A program made the translations under genes and the position numbers. A stretch of 64,000 nucleotides of DNA from Iodobacter sp025352645 (GTDB lineage Bacteria > Pseudomonadota > Gammaproteobacteria > Burkholderiales > Chitinibacteraceae): NCBI RefSeq assembly GCF_033446605.1, contig NZ_JAWQUO010000006.1, forward strand, positions 62,001 through 126,000, read 5' to 3'. Every line of letters begins with the position of its first letter. Position 1 is the first letter of the stretch. A model generated the notes under the pieces. The model was not told where the DNA came from and did not search any database. It saw only the letters and a list, made by a program, of their open reading frames with translations. Shown piece after piece: positions 17,045 through 26,505 of this stretch.

Positions 17045-19912
17045 ATGTCAGACAAACCAGCCAATAAATACCCAGTTAACTTACTTGATACGCCATTTCC
17101 TATGCGTGGCGACTTGGCCAAGCGCGAACCGGGCTTTTTAAAAGACTGGCAAGACAACAAGCTATACCAAGCGATTCGGGCCAAAGCCAAAGAGCAAAAC
17201 CGCCCTAAATTTATTTTGCACGATGGCCCACCTTACGCTAACGGCGACATTCATATTGGCCATGCGGTTAATAAAGTTTTAAAAGACATCATTATCAAAG
17301 CCAAGACTTTAGACGGTTTTGACGCGCCTTATGTGCCTGGCTGGGATTGTCACGGCTTGCCGATTGAGCATCAGATCGAAAAAATCGTTAAATTTGATAA
17401 GCAAGCGCTGGCGGCCAATCCTGATATCTTTGCGCGCGTGCAAGACTACCGCAAAGCCAATGGACTAGATCCAAAAGAAACCCGCCTGCCCGCAGCGTTT
17501 ACCCGCGAGCTGTGCCGTGAATACGCCGCCACCCAGATTGAGCGCCAAAAGGCTGACTTTATCCGCTTGGGTGTACTAGGTGATTGGAACAACCCCTATT
17601 TGACTATGGATTTTAAAACCGAGGCCGATATCGTTCGCACCTTGGGTAAAGTCCACGCTAATGGCTACCTGCTGCGCGGCCAAAAGCCGGTGCATTGGTG
17701 CGTAGACTGTGCATCCGCACTGGCCGAAGCAGAAGTGGAATACGAAGATAAAATCTCACCAGCGATCGACGTTGGCTTTCGCGTTATCGACAGCGCGGCC
17801 CTATCCAAGGCATTCGGTGGTGTAAGCATTGGCGACACGCCTGCTTTTGCACTGATCTGGACCACCACACCTTGGACGCTACCTGCCAACCAAGCCGTAT
17901 CGGTCCACCCAGATTTTATTTACGATCTGATCGCTACGCCAAAAGGCCTGCTGATCTTAGCGCGTGATTTAGCCGAGACGACCATCAAGCGCTACGACAT
18001 CGAAACCACCGAAGTGATCGCGCAAGCCAAAGGCTCGGCACTTGAATTTTTACAATTACAACACCCATTCCTTGACCGTGTTGTGCCAATTATCTGCGGC
18101 GACCATGTCACCACCGAAGCAGGGACTGGCCTTGTGCATACCGCCCCTGCCCATGGCTTAGAAGACTACGTAATTGGCACCAAATACAAGCTAGCCACCG
18201 ACAATCCTGTTGGCAATGATGGCCGTTTTTATAGCAATATCGAGCTACTGGGTGGCAAAAGCGTTTGGGAAGCCAACCCAATGGTGCTGGCTATTTTAGA
18301 GGAACGCGGCGCGCTGTTTGCTAGCAAAAAACTAGAACACAGCTACCCGCATTGCTGGCGTCATAAAACCCCAATTATTTTCCGCGCCACCAGCCAATGG
18401 TTTATTGGCATGGAAACCGCAGGCAATAACGGCCAAACGCTGCGCGCCCAAGCCAATACCGCAGTGGACTCCACCGAGTTCTTCCCTGCTTGGGGCCGCG
18501 CGCGCTTAGAATCCATGATTAAAAATCGCCCAGACTGGTGCGTATCGCGCCAGCGTAACTGGGGCGTGCCGATGACTTTCTTTGTACACAAAGAAACGGG
18601 CGAGCTACACCCCAACTCCGGCGAACTGCTTGAAATCGTGGCCAAGCGTATTGAGCAGGAAGGCATTGAAGCCTGGTTTAAGCTCGACGCTGAAGAGTTA
18701 CTTGGCAAGGATGCGGTTTACTACGACAAGCTCAAAGACACCCTTGATGTATGGTTTGACTCTGGCTCGACCCATTACGCGGTACTAAAACAAAGGGAAG
18801 AGCTGACTTGGCCTGCTGATTTGTACTTGGAAGGCTCAGACCAACACCGTGGCTGGTTCCAATCATCCTTGCTCACAGGCTGCGCTACCGAAGGTCGTGC
18901 ACCTTACAAGCAATTGCTAACCCACGGCTTTGTGGTGGATGGCAAGGGCATGAAGATGTCTAAGTCCAAAGGTAATGTGATTGCGCCGCAAACGGTGATT
19001 AATCAGCTGGGTGCAGATATGCTGCGCCTATGGGCGGCTTCCACCGATTACTCGGGTGAGCTGACCATTTCTGACGAGATTTTGAAGCGTACCGCCGATT
19101 CTTATCGCCGTATCCGTAATACGCTGCGCTTCTTACTGGCCAATATTTCTGACTTTGATGCAAGCCATGTCTTACCCGCAGACGAGCTATTGCAGCTGGA
19201 TCGCTATGCCTTGGTTGAGCTGGCTGCATTCCAGCAAAAAATCACCGCGCTTTACGATAAGTACGAGTTCCACCTGGCCGTGCAAGAAATCCATGCGTAT
19301 TGCTCAGAAGGCTTAGGCTCTTTCTACTTAGACATTATCAAAGATCGGCTCTACACCATGGCTGCGGATAGCCAAGGCCGCCGCTCAGCACAAACTGCGC
19401 TGTGGCATATCAGCCAAGCTTTGGTACGCTTGCTTGCGCCGATTCTCTCCTTTACTGCGCATGAAGCATGGAGCGCGCTCAAAAACGAAGAAAGCGTATT
19501 TCTTAGCACATGGCACGCAATCCCAAGCGTGCAGGATGCCGCCACGCTGGAAGCCCGCTTTGTACTGGTGCGTGAAGTTCGCGCTGCAGCGCAAAAAGAA
19601 ATTGAGCTGCAACGCGCCGATGGCAAGCTAGGCTCTAGCCTGCAAGCCGAAGTAGACATCACCGCCGGTGGCGAAACATTTACCGCCCTTGCCGCCTTGG
19701 GCGACGAGCTAAAATTTGTGCTAATCACCTCCCAAGCCCGCCTTCACACAGGGGACACCACAGAAATCAGCGTAAGCGCTTCTGCCGAGGCTAAGTGTGA
19801 GCGTTGCTGGCACTACACTGCCAGCGTAGGCACGCACAGCGATCATCCAACGCTATGCAGCCGTTGCAATAGCAATCTGCACTCCACAGGCGAGGCGCGT
19901 ACTCATGCTTAA
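17045..19912 (+). CDS. ileS: Isoleucyl-tRNA synthetase
   Basis: A 955-residue class I aminoacyl-tRNA synthetase. Seen: HIGH motif (HIGHAVNKVLKDII) near residue 70, the CP1 editing domain, TTTPWTLPANQAVSVHP, the KMSKS motif (MKMSKSKGNVI) near residue 640, and the C-terminal zinc site CERCWHYTASVGTH...CSRCNSNL. It starts at ATG 17045 after GAGAG. It overlaps lspA by eight bases, the usual ileS-lspA coupling. Confidence 0.98.
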   Translation: MSDKPANKYPVNLLDTPFPMRGDLAKREPGFLKDWQDNKLYQAIRAKAKEQNRPKFILHDGPPYANGDIHIGHAVNKVLKDIIIKAKTLDGFDAPYVPGWDCHGLPIEHQIEKIVKFDKQALAANPDIFARVQDYRKANGLDPKETRLPAAFTRELCREYAATQIERQKADFIRLGVLGDWNNPYLTMDFKTEADIVRTLGKVHANGYLLRGQKPVHWCVDCASALAEAEVEYEDKISPAIDVGFRVIDSAALSKAFGGVSIGDTPAFALIWTTTPWTLPANQAVSVHPDFIYDLIATPKGLLILARDLAETTIKRYDIETTEVIAQAKGSALEFLQLQHPFLDRVVPIICGDHVTTEAGTGLVHTAPAHGLEDYVIGTKYKLATDNPVGNDGRFYSNIELLGGKSVWEANPMVLAILEERGALFASKKLEHSYPHCWRHKTPIIFRATSQWFIGMETAGNNGQTLRAQANTAVDSTEFFPAWGRARLESMIKNRPDWCVSRQRNWGVPMTFFVHKETGELHPNSGELLEIVAKRIEQEGIEAWFKLDAEELLGKDAVYYDKLKDTLDVWFDSGSTHYAVLKQREELTWPADLYLEGSDQHRGWFQSSLLTGCATEGRAPYKQLLTHGFVVDGKGMKMSKSKGNVIAPQTVINQLGADMLRLWAASTDYSGELTISDEILKRTADSYRRIRNTLRFLLANISDFDASHVLPADELLQLDRYALVELAAFQQKITALYDKYEFHLAVQEIHAYCSEGLGSFYLDIIKDRLYTMAADSQGRRSAQTALWHISQALVRLLAPILSFTAHEAWSALKNEESVFLSTWHAIPSVQDAATLEARFVLVREVRAAAQKEIELQRADGKLGSSLQAEVDITAGGETFTALAALGDELKFVLITSQARLHTGDTTEISVSASAEAKCERCWHYTASVGTHSDHPTLCSRCNSNLHSTGEARTHA

Positions 19913-20399
19913 CCGTGGCCTAGCGCGCTGGCTAGGGTTGGCACTTTTGGTGCTAGTCCTAGATCAAGCGAGCAAGCATGCGATTGAGGCGATGTTCCAA
20001 TTTGGTGAACAGCTTGCCTTAATCCCTGGCTTTTTTAACCTCACGCTGGCCTACAACCCTGGCGCAGCGTTTAGCTTTTTAGCCGACGCGGGTGGCTGGC
20101 AGCGCTATTTCTTTACGGCGCTGGCGCTGGGTGTATCGGTGTTTATTGTATTTTTGCTCAAAAAACACCAAGCAGAAACACGCTACGCGCTGGCGCTGGC
20201 GCTGATTTTGGGTGGCGCGCTGGGCAATGCCATTGATCGTATGCTGTTAGGTCATGTGATCGACTTTATTCAGATCCATTACCAGCAGCGCTGGTACTAC
20301 CCAGCCTTTAATATTGCGGACTCCGCTATTTGCATAGGAGCCGTCCTTATGGTAATTGATTCTTTCCGGCGCGAAGCTAAATCGGAGAATGTGGCATGA
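19905..20399 (+). CDS. lspA: Lipoprotein signal peptidase II
   Basis: A 164-residue inner-membrane aspartic protease that cleaves prolipoprotein signal peptides. Four hydrophobic helices are visible. The catalytic aspartates lie in GGALGNAIDRMLLGHVIDFI and FNIADSAICIG, and NLTLAYNPGAAFSFL is the conserved NxGxAF loop. It overlaps both ileS (8 bases) and ispH (4 bases, ATGA), so expression is coupled. Target of globomycin by family knowledge. Confidence 0.96.
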   Translation: MLNRGLARWLGLALLVLVLDQASKHAIEAMFQFGEQLALIPGFFNLTLAYNPGAAFSFLADAGGWQRYFFTALALGVSVFIVFLLKKHQAETRYALALALILGGALGNAIDRMLLGHVIDFIQIHYQQRWYYPAFNIADSAICIGAVLMVIDSFRREAKSENVA

Positions 20400-21319
20400 A
20401 GATGCAAATTGTTTTAGCAACGCCCCGCGGCTTTTGTGCGGGTGTTGACCGTGCCATTGCGATTGTTGAAAAAGCACTCGAAAAATTTGGCGCGCCAATT
20501 TATGTGCGCCATGAAGTGGTACACAATAAATTTGTGATCGAAGATCTCAAACTAAAAGGGGCCATTTTTGTTGAAGACTTGGCCGATGTACCTGCGGGCA
20601 ATACGCTGATTTTCTCTGCTCACGGCGTATCCCAAGCCGTACGTGCCGAGGCCAGCGAGCGCGGCTTAACTATTTTTGACGCCACTTGCCCTCTGGTCAC
20701 CAAAGTTCACCTAGAAGTAAAACGCCTGCGCGAACAAGGCTTCGAGATCATTATGATCGGCCATAAAGGCCACCCAGAAGTAGAAGGCACCATGGGCCAA
20801 GCCCAAGGTGGCATGTATTTGGTAGAAGAAACCAGCGACGTAGCTACCCTGCAAGTTGCAAGCGACAAGCTAGCTTACGTAACCCAAACCACGCTGTCGG
20901 TGGATGATGCACAAGTGGTGATTGAAGCCCTTCGGGCCCGCTTCCCTAATATTGTTGGCCCTAAGAAAGACGATATCTGCTACGCCACGCAAAATCGCCA
21001 AGACGCCGTGAAACACCTCGCTAAAGAAGTGGATGTGGTAGTGGTGGTAGGCTCGCCAAACAGCTCTAACTCTAACCGCCTGCGTGAAGTAGCCGCCAAC
21101 CTAGGTATTGATTCCTACATGGTGGATAACGCCAGCGAGTTAAAAGCCGAGTGGTTTATTGGCAAGGCAAACGTCGGCGTAACGGCGGGCGCTTCTGCAC
21201 CTGATATTTTGGTACAGCAAGTCATTGCCCAAGTAGAAAAATTTGGTGCAGGCTCGATACGCCAAATGGATGGCATTGAAGAAAATGTGATTTTCTCGCT
21301 ACCTAAGGGCTTAGTGTAA
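20396..21319 (+). CDS. ispH: 4-hydroxy-3-methylbut-2-enyl diphosphate reductase
   Basis: The last enzyme of the non-mevalonate isoprenoid pathway, forming IPP and DMAPP. The 307-residue protein has the three cluster-binding cysteines in PRGFCAGVDRAI, DATCPLVTKVH and DICYATQNRQ, plus the GSPNSSNSNRL substrate loop and TAGASAPDILVQQVI. It starts at ATG 20396, overlapping the lspA stop. A long hairpin follows the gene. Confidence 0.97.
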   Translation: MKMQIVLATPRGFCAGVDRAIAIVEKALEKFGAPIYVRHEVVHNKFVIEDLKLKGAIFVEDLADVPAGNTLIFSAHGVSQAVRAEASERGLTIFDATCPLVTKVHLEVKRLREQGFEIIMIGHKGHPEVEGTMGQAQGGMYLVEETSDVATLQVASDKLAYVTQTTLSVDDAQVVIEALRARFPNIVGPKKDDICYATQNRQDAVKHLAKEVDVVVVVGSPNSSNSNRLREVAANLGIDSYMVDNASELKAEWFIGKANVGVTAGASAPDILVQQVIAQVEKFGAGSIRQMDGIEENVIFSLPKGLV

Positions 21320-21341
21320 GCGTTTATGTAAACGCCACCCT

Positions 21342-21370
21342 AGCGGGCCGTTTAAGCCAAACGGCCCGCT
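21342..21370 (+). terminator. Hairpin after ispH
   Basis: AGCGGGCCGTTT pairs perfectly with AAACGGCCCGCT across a 5-base loop (21354-21358). No T-run follows, so it is either a weak terminator or an RNA-stabilising 3' structure for the ribF-ileS-lspA-ispH transcripts. Confidence 0.6.
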
Positions 21371-21421
21371 GATTCAGCTTTAAGCCACCGTACCAAGCCC
21401 TCCTTTCGGCCAACTCAGCTT

Positions 21422-23830
21422 ATGACTTCTCCCCGCAGCAACTGCTTTCATTGTGGCGAGCCACTTTTGGCATCTGACCACTTCCCCGTTATGTATAAGC
21501 AAGTAGAGCAAGCCACCTGCTGCGCAGGCTGCCAAGCCGTGGCCACGACTATTATTCAAAGCGGCTTAGAGAGCTATTACACCCAGCGGGATCGTCCAGC
21601 AGACCGAGCCCAGCCCCTGCCAGATGAAATCCTTGCTCAGCTCAGCCTCTATGACGACAGCAGCCTGCAAGCCAGCTTTGTACTGAATATCGATAGTGAT
21701 ATTCGTGAAGCCGCCCTCATTCTGGAAGGCATTAGCTGCGCGGCCTGCATTTGGCTAAATGAGCGCCATATTCGCCAGCTACCCGGCGTATTATCCGCCA
21801 GCATCAATTACAGCACTCACCGCGCCCGCGTGCGCTGGGATGAGCGCGCAATTCAGCTTTCTACTATCTTGCAAGCGATTGCCGCCATTGGTTATCGCGC
21901 CCAGCCTTATGATCAAGCCAAGCAAGAGGCGGGTTGGCAAAAACAACGTAAAAGCGCCTTATTGCGCTTATGGATAGCTGGCTTATCCATGATGCAAGTC
22001 ATGATGTTTTCTGTGCCTATTTATATGTCCAAGGCTGGCGAAATCGCCCCAGAGTGGCTGCATCTTATGAACTGGGCCAGCCTGATCCTTACTTTGCCGG
22101 TAGTGCTGTATTCCGCCGTGCCTTTTTATGTTTCTAGCTGGCGAGATTTAAAGCGCCGTCGCACCGGCATGGACTTACCCGTTGCCATTGGGGTGCTCGC
22201 CGCCTTTATTGCTAGCTGCTACACACTACTTACTGGGCATGGGGAGGTTTACTTTGACTCAGTATCCATGTTTGTATTTTTGCTGCTGGCTGGGCGCTAT
22301 CTAGAAATGGCGGCGCGGCGTAAAGCAGGCGCAGCCACAGAGCAACTGGTCAAACTCATCCCCTCCTTTGCACACAAAATGGACGGGCAAGGGACAATAG
22401 AAGTCACCGTGAGCAGCCTAAATGTAGGGGACAAAATTCTCGTTAAATCAGGCGAAACAATCCCCGTAGACGGCATTGTTCGCCAAGGCGAAGGCGCTGT
22501 TAGCGAGGCATTACTGACCGGCGAAAGCCTTGCCATTCCAAAGACACCCAGCATGCACGTTACGGGGGGCACACTTAATTTAGCCGCGCCACTGCATATC
22601 GAAATCAGCCAGATTGGTGAAAACACCCGTCTAGCCGCCATTGTGCGTTTGCTCGATCAAGCACTGGCGCAAAAACCCCGCCTCGCTCTACTTGCCGAAC
22701 AGGTGTCTGGCTGGTTTATTGCCGCACTTTTAATCACCGCCGCTTTGGCATGGCTGTACTGGCATCAACACGACCCGATCCACGCACTGCCGATTATGGT
22801 ATCGGTGCTGGTTATTTCCTGCCCCTGTGCGCTCGCCCTTGCCACCCCTGTGGCCCTTACCGCAGCCACAGGGCATTTAGCCCAGCTAGGACTCATGATA
22901 AGCAACAGCCCAGCACTAGAAACGCTGGCAAAAATCACCGATGTGATGCTAGATAAAACCGGCACCCTCACCCATGGCGAACCGCGCATTCAGCAATATA
23001 TCGCTAGTCACAAAAATGAAGATGAAGCCCGTCAAATTGCCGCTTCATTAGAAGCCAGCTCCGCCCACCCCCTAGCCCGCGCTTTTACTTTGCCAGATGC
23101 CCCCTTGGCTCAAGAGATTCAAACCTACCCAGGCGGCGGCTTAAGTGGAATGGTGGATGGCCAGCTGTATTACATTGGCCATCCTAATTTTGTAAACAGG
23201 CAATGCAGCATGCTGATGCCCGAATCCATCCGTAGTGCAGAAGGCAGCTTAATTGCATTAGCAAGCAAAACAGAATGGCTAGGTGCTTTTATTGTGGCGG
23301 ACACTTTGCGCTCTGACGCAGCCGCATCTATAGCCGCCTTGCAGGCTGCCGGCTTACGCCTGCACCTTGTATCGGGCGATAGCAACGCTACCGTACAAGC
23401 TTTAGCTTTAAGCATGCATATTGAAAACGCTGTCGGCAGAGCAACGCCTGGGGATAAGCTGGCTTACATCAATACACTGCAACAACAGGGCCGCCGAGTA
23501 TTAATGCTGGGAGATGGCGTCAACGATGCGCCCGTTTTAGCGCAAGCCGATGTCTCTATGGCAATGGGGGCGGGGGTCGATGTAGCTCATGCCGCAGGCG
23601 ATATGGTGCTGCTCAATAATCAGCTGGATCGGCTCCCCAAAGCGCTGGCCCTAGCCAAAAAAACCCGTAGCATTATTCGTCAAAATTTAGTGTGGGCCAT
23701 TGTTTATAATTTAGCCGCATTGCCATTAGCCGTCTGCGGCCTGATTACCCCATGGATTGCCAGCTTAGGCATGGCATGCAGCTCACTGTTAGTGGTGCTC
23801 AATGCCTTGCGGCTTAAAGGGAAAAACTAA
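21422..23830 (+). CDS. ccoI: Cu-type P1B ATPase CcoI (FixI)
   Basis: An 802-residue copper-exporting P-type ATPase that supplies copper for cbb3 oxidase assembly. The N-terminus has a zinc-ribbon-like cysteine region (CFHCGEPL, CCAGCQAV), then a heavy-metal domain with GISCAACIWL. The transmembrane metal site CPCALA is at about residue 465, followed by the phosphorylation motif DKTGTLTHG, the HP motif in SSAHPLARAF, and GDGVNDAPVLAQADV. Domain order and the double cysteine N-terminus are typical of FixI/CcoI rather than CopA. ccoS follows with no gap, then the oxidase genes, which supports the assignment. Confidence 0.95.
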   Translation: MTSPRSNCFHCGEPLLASDHFPVMYKQVEQATCCAGCQAVATTIIQSGLESYYTQRDRPADRAQPLPDEILAQLSLYDDSSLQASFVLNIDSDIREAALILEGISCAACIWLNERHIRQLPGVLSASINYSTHRARVRWDERAIQLSTILQAIAAIGYRAQPYDQAKQEAGWQKQRKSALLRLWIAGLSMMQVMMFSVPIYMSKAGEIAPEWLHLMNWASLILTLPVVLYSAVPFYVSSWRDLKRRRTGMDLPVAIGVLAAFIASCYTLLTGHGEVYFDSVSMFVFLLLAGRYLEMAARRKAGAATEQLVKLIPSFAHKMDGQGTIEVTVSSLNVGDKILVKSGETIPVDGIVRQGEGAVSEALLTGESLAIPKTPSMHVTGGTLNLAAPLHIEISQIGENTRLAAIVRLLDQALAQKPRLALLAEQVSGWFIAALLITAALAWLYWHQHDPIHALPIMVSVLVISCPCALALATPVALTAATGHLAQLGLMISNSPALETLAKITDVMLDKTGTLTHGEPRIQQYIASHKNEDEARQIAASLEASSAHPLARAFTLPDAPLAQEIQTYPGGGLSGMVDGQLYYIGHPNFVNRQCSMLMPESIRSAEGSLIALASKTEWLGAFIVADTLRSDAAASIAALQAAGLRLHLVSGDSNATVQALALSMHIENAVGRATPGDKLAYINTLQQQGRRVLMLGDGVNDAPVLAQADVSMAMGAGVDVAHAAGDMVLLNNQLDRLPKALALAKKTRSIIRQNLVWAIVYNLAALPLAVCGLITPWIASLGMACSSLLVVLNALRLKGKN

Positions 23831-24037
23831 ATGGAAAGCCTTTATTTGCTAATTCCTCTTTCCGTCTTACTGGTTTTTCTAATTGGGATTATTTTTTGGT
23901 GGTCGCTTAAAGGAGGGCAATTTGATGATATGGAGGGGCCTGGCTGGCAGATTTTGCAAGATGATGACAGCCTGCTCGTAGAGAAAAGTTCCGCAGACGA
24001 AAGAAAAAACAAGGAATTTAAGTCTGACGGGGTGTAA
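23831..24037 (+). CDS. ccoS: cbb3 oxidase assembly protein CcoS
   Basis: A 68-residue membrane protein: one N-terminal hydrophobic helix (LLIPLSVLLVFLIGIIFWW) followed by SLKGGQFDDMEGPGWQIL, the characteristic CcoS/FixS motif. The acidic tail is variable. It starts at the base after the ccoI stop and so is likely coupled. CcoS is needed for cofactor insertion into the cbb3 oxidase. Confidence 0.95.
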   Translation: MESLYLLIPLSVLLVFLIGIIFWWSLKGGQFDDMEGPGWQILQDDDSLLVEKSSADERKNKEFKSDGV

Positions 24038-24061
24038 AATGCCGCGATCTGATGAAAGGCA

Positions 24062-24075
24062 TTGATGTTCGTCAA
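24062..24075 (+). promoter_or_regulatory. FNR-like box upstream of ccoN
   Basis: TTGATGTTCGTCAA matches nine of ten fixed bases of TTGATnnnnATCAA. It lies between ccoS and ccoN, about 170 bases before the ccoN start. The setting fits FNR control of cbb3 oxidase under low oxygen. The distance to ccoN implies a leader of roughly 130 bases if the site acts at -41.5. Confidence 0.6.
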
Positions 24076-24246
24076 TAAGACCGCCGACTGAAGCAGCTAA
24101 AGTTCAGTTAGCATAATTACATAAGAAATATTCACAACCAGCAAAAAACCAGTCTTTTCCTTACAACTGGTTAAATGCAGACAGGTTGTACATTTTTCAA
24201 GTCAAAAATTCAAAGTCCAAGCTGTTGGAGATCAATCGGAGCTCGC

Positions 24247-25668
24247 ATGGAACACCAAGGTACATACAACTATAAAGTGGTGCGGCAATTTGCCATCATG
24301 ACAGTCATTTGGGGGATTGTTGGGATGCTGGTTGGCGTGATCATCGCTGCCCAGATGTACTGGCCAGAACTTAATTTTGGCCCTTACTTTCATTTTGGCC
24401 GCTTACGACCACTACACACTAACGCAGTTATTTTTGCGTTTGGTGGTAGCGGTTTATTTGCAACATCCTATTACGTGGTTCAGCGCACCTGTAATGTGCG
24501 TTTGATCTCCGACAAGCTGGCAGCCTTCCATTTTTGGGGCTGGCAACTGGTGATTGTGCTGGCCGCCATCACTCTGCCTATGGGTTACACCCGTGGCAAA
24601 GAATACGCCGAGCTAGAATGGCCAATCACTTGGCTGATCGCCGTGATTTGGGTGGCTTACGCGATCGTATTCTTTGGCACGATTGCTAAGCGCAAAGTGA
24701 AGCATATCTACGTTGCCAACTGGTTTTATGGTGCGTTTATTCTTGCTGTAGCGCTGCTGCACATCGTTAACGGCTTGGCGATTCCTGTGTCTGCCACCAA
24801 GTCATACTCGGTTTACTCCGGCGCTGTCGATGCGATGGTGCAATGGTGGTACGGGCATAATGCGGTGGGCTTCTTCTTAACCGCTGGCTTCTTAGGCATG
24901 ATGTACTATTTTGTGCCAAAGCAAGCGGGACGTCCGGTTTACTCCTATCGTCTGTCCGTGGTGCACTTTTGGGCGCTATCGTTCACTTATATGTGGGCTG
25001 GCCCGCACCATTTGCATTACACCGCGCTGCCAGATTGGACTCAATCTTTGGGTATGGTGTTTTCCTTGATTCTGCTGGCTCCAAGCTGGGGCGGCATGAT
25101 TAACGGGATTATGACGCTATCAGGTGCATGGCATAAGCTGCGTACCGATCCAATCCTGAAATTCCTCGTTACTGCATTGTCGTTCTACGGCATGTCCACT
25201 TTTGAAGGCCCGATGATGGCCATCAAAACAGTGAACGCGCTATCGCATTACACAGACTGGACCATTGGTCACGTGCACTCCGGCGCTTTAGGCTGGGTGG
25301 CCATGATTACTATTGGCTCAATTTACTACCTGATCCCGCGCCTATTTAACAAAGAAGAAATGTATTCGGTGAAATTGATCGATACCCACTTCTGGATCGC
25401 GACGATTGGCGTGGTGCTTTACATCTCTTCCATGTGGATTGCCGGTGTAACGCAGGGCTTGATGTGGCGTGCAGTTAATACTGATGGCACTTTAACTTAC
25501 GCCTTTATTGACTCAGTTAAAGCATCGTACCCGTATTACTTTATCCGCTTCTTGGGTGGTTTGTGCTTCTTGTCGGGCATGATATTGATGCTTTACAACG
25601 TACTGCGTACCGCTTTTTCTGGCCAAGCTGTCGATGCCAAAATTCCGGCCATTGCTCAACACGCCTGA
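24247..25668 (+). CDS. ccoN: cbb3 cytochrome oxidase catalytic subunit I
   Basis: The 473-residue haem-copper subunit with about 12 membrane helices. Seen: LRPLHTNAVIFAFGG (low-spin haem His), VQWWYGHNAVGFFLT (CuB His), AGPHHLHYTALPDW (CuB His pair), and YTDWTIGHVHSGALGW (haem ligands). Start ATG 24247 (MEHQGTYNYKVVRQF) has GGAG upstream and fits family length; the upstream in-frame ATG 24175 would add a non-conserved stretch. First of ccoNOQP, under a likely FNR site. Confidence 0.97.
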   Translation: MEHQGTYNYKVVRQFAIMTVIWGIVGMLVGVIIAAQMYWPELNFGPYFHFGRLRPLHTNAVIFAFGGSGLFATSYYVVQRTCNVRLISDKLAAFHFWGWQLVIVLAAITLPMGYTRGKEYAELEWPITWLIAVIWVAYAIVFFGTIAKRKVKHIYVANWFYGAFILAVALLHIVNGLAIPVSATKSYSVYSGAVDAMVQWWYGHNAVGFFLTAGFLGMMYYFVPKQAGRPVYSYRLSVVHFWALSFTYMWAGPHHLHYTALPDWTQSLGMVFSLILLAPSWGGMINGIMTLSGAWHKLRTDPILKFLVTALSFYGMSTFEGPMMAIKTVNALSHYTDWTIGHVHSGALGWVAMITIGSIYYLIPRLFNKEEMYSVKLIDTHFWIATIGVVLYISSMWIAGVTQGLMWRAVNTDGTLTYAFIDSVKASYPYYFIRFLGGLCFLSGMILMLYNVLRTAFSGQAVDAKIPAIAQHA

Positions 25669-25685
25669 TCAAGAGGAGATAAATC

Positions 25686-26312
25686 ATGAAAAACTTTATG
25701 AACCAACTGCAAGCAAAGGTCGAGCAAAACGTCGCCTACTTAATCATTCTGACGTTACTGACCTTAAGCATTGCCATGCTGGTAGAAATTTTACCGCTGA
25801 TGTTTAGCAACTCCACCACCAAGCCTATCGAAGGGGTAAAACCTTACACCGCCCTAGCCTTGGCTGGACGCGATATTTTTGTGCGCGAAGGTTGCTATAA
25901 CTGCCACTCACAAATGATTCGCCCTTTCCGTGCAGAAACAGAGCGCTATGGCCATTACTCGGTAGCGGGTGAATCCGTTTACGATCGTCCATTTCAGTGG
26001 GGCTCCAAACGCACAGGGCCAGATTTAGCCCGTGTGGGTGCGCGTTACTCTGACGAATGGCATCGTGCTCACTTAATGAATCCGCGCGATGTTGTGCCAG
26101 AGTCAAATATGCCTGCTTTTGCCTTCTTAGCGGCAAACAAGGTGGACTCTGCCGCTCTGCCAGCCAAAATGACAGCCTTGCGTAAACTTGGCGATCCATA
26201 CTCTGACGCTGATATCAAAGGCTCTGTAGCCGCGACTGAAGGCAAAACAGAGATGGAAGCTGTGATTTTCTACCTACAAGGCTTGGGTCTTGCGCTCAAG
26301 AACAAGAGGTAA
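25686..26312 (+). CDS. ccoO: cbb3 oxidase subunit II, mono-haem cytochrome c
   Basis: A 208-residue membrane-anchored cytochrome c. One N-terminal helix (YLIILTLLTLSIAMLVEIL), then the haem motif CYNCHSQMIRPF and the GPDLARVGARYSDEWHRAHLMNPRDVVPESNMPAF block with the distal Met ligand. It starts at ATG 25686 after AGAGGAG and lies 17 bases past ccoN. It relays electrons from CcoP to CcoN. Confidence 0.97.
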   Translation: MKNFMNQLQAKVEQNVAYLIILTLLTLSIAMLVEILPLMFSNSTTKPIEGVKPYTALALAGRDIFVREGCYNCHSQMIRPFRAETERYGHYSVAGESVYDRPFQWGSKRTGPDLARVGARYSDEWHRAHLMNPRDVVPESNMPAFAFLAANKVDSAALPAKMTALRKLGDPYSDADIKGSVAATEGKTEMEAVIFYLQGLGLALKNKR

Positions 26313-26318
26313 TTCATC

Positions 26319-26486
26319 GTGGAAATCTTAAATAATCTACGCGTGCTCTCTACCGTAGTCAGTTTCATTTGTTTTGTGGGCATCATCATTTGGGCCTGCA
26401 GCAAAAACAGCAAAGCATCTTTTGATGAAGCGGCACAACAACCGTTCCTTGATGATGATCTGCCCTCATCAAACAAGACCTCCTGA
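26319..26486 (+). CDS. ccoQ: cbb3 oxidase small subunit CcoQ
   Basis: A short gene of 55 codons with a GTG start at 26319, preceded by AAGAGG at the ccoO end. The product is MEILNNLRVLSTVVSFICF then one membrane helix ending GIIIWACSKNSK and an acidic tail. One helix followed by a W-A/S-x-SKNSK basic stop-transfer is the usual FixQ/CcoQ form. It stabilises the oxidase complex. Position between ccoO and ccoP is canonical. Confidence 0.9.
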   Translation: MEILNNLRVLSTVVSFICFVGIIIWACSKNSKASFDEAAQQPFLDDDLPSSNKTS

Positions 26487-26505
26487 TTTCTAGAGGATAT
26501 AAAAA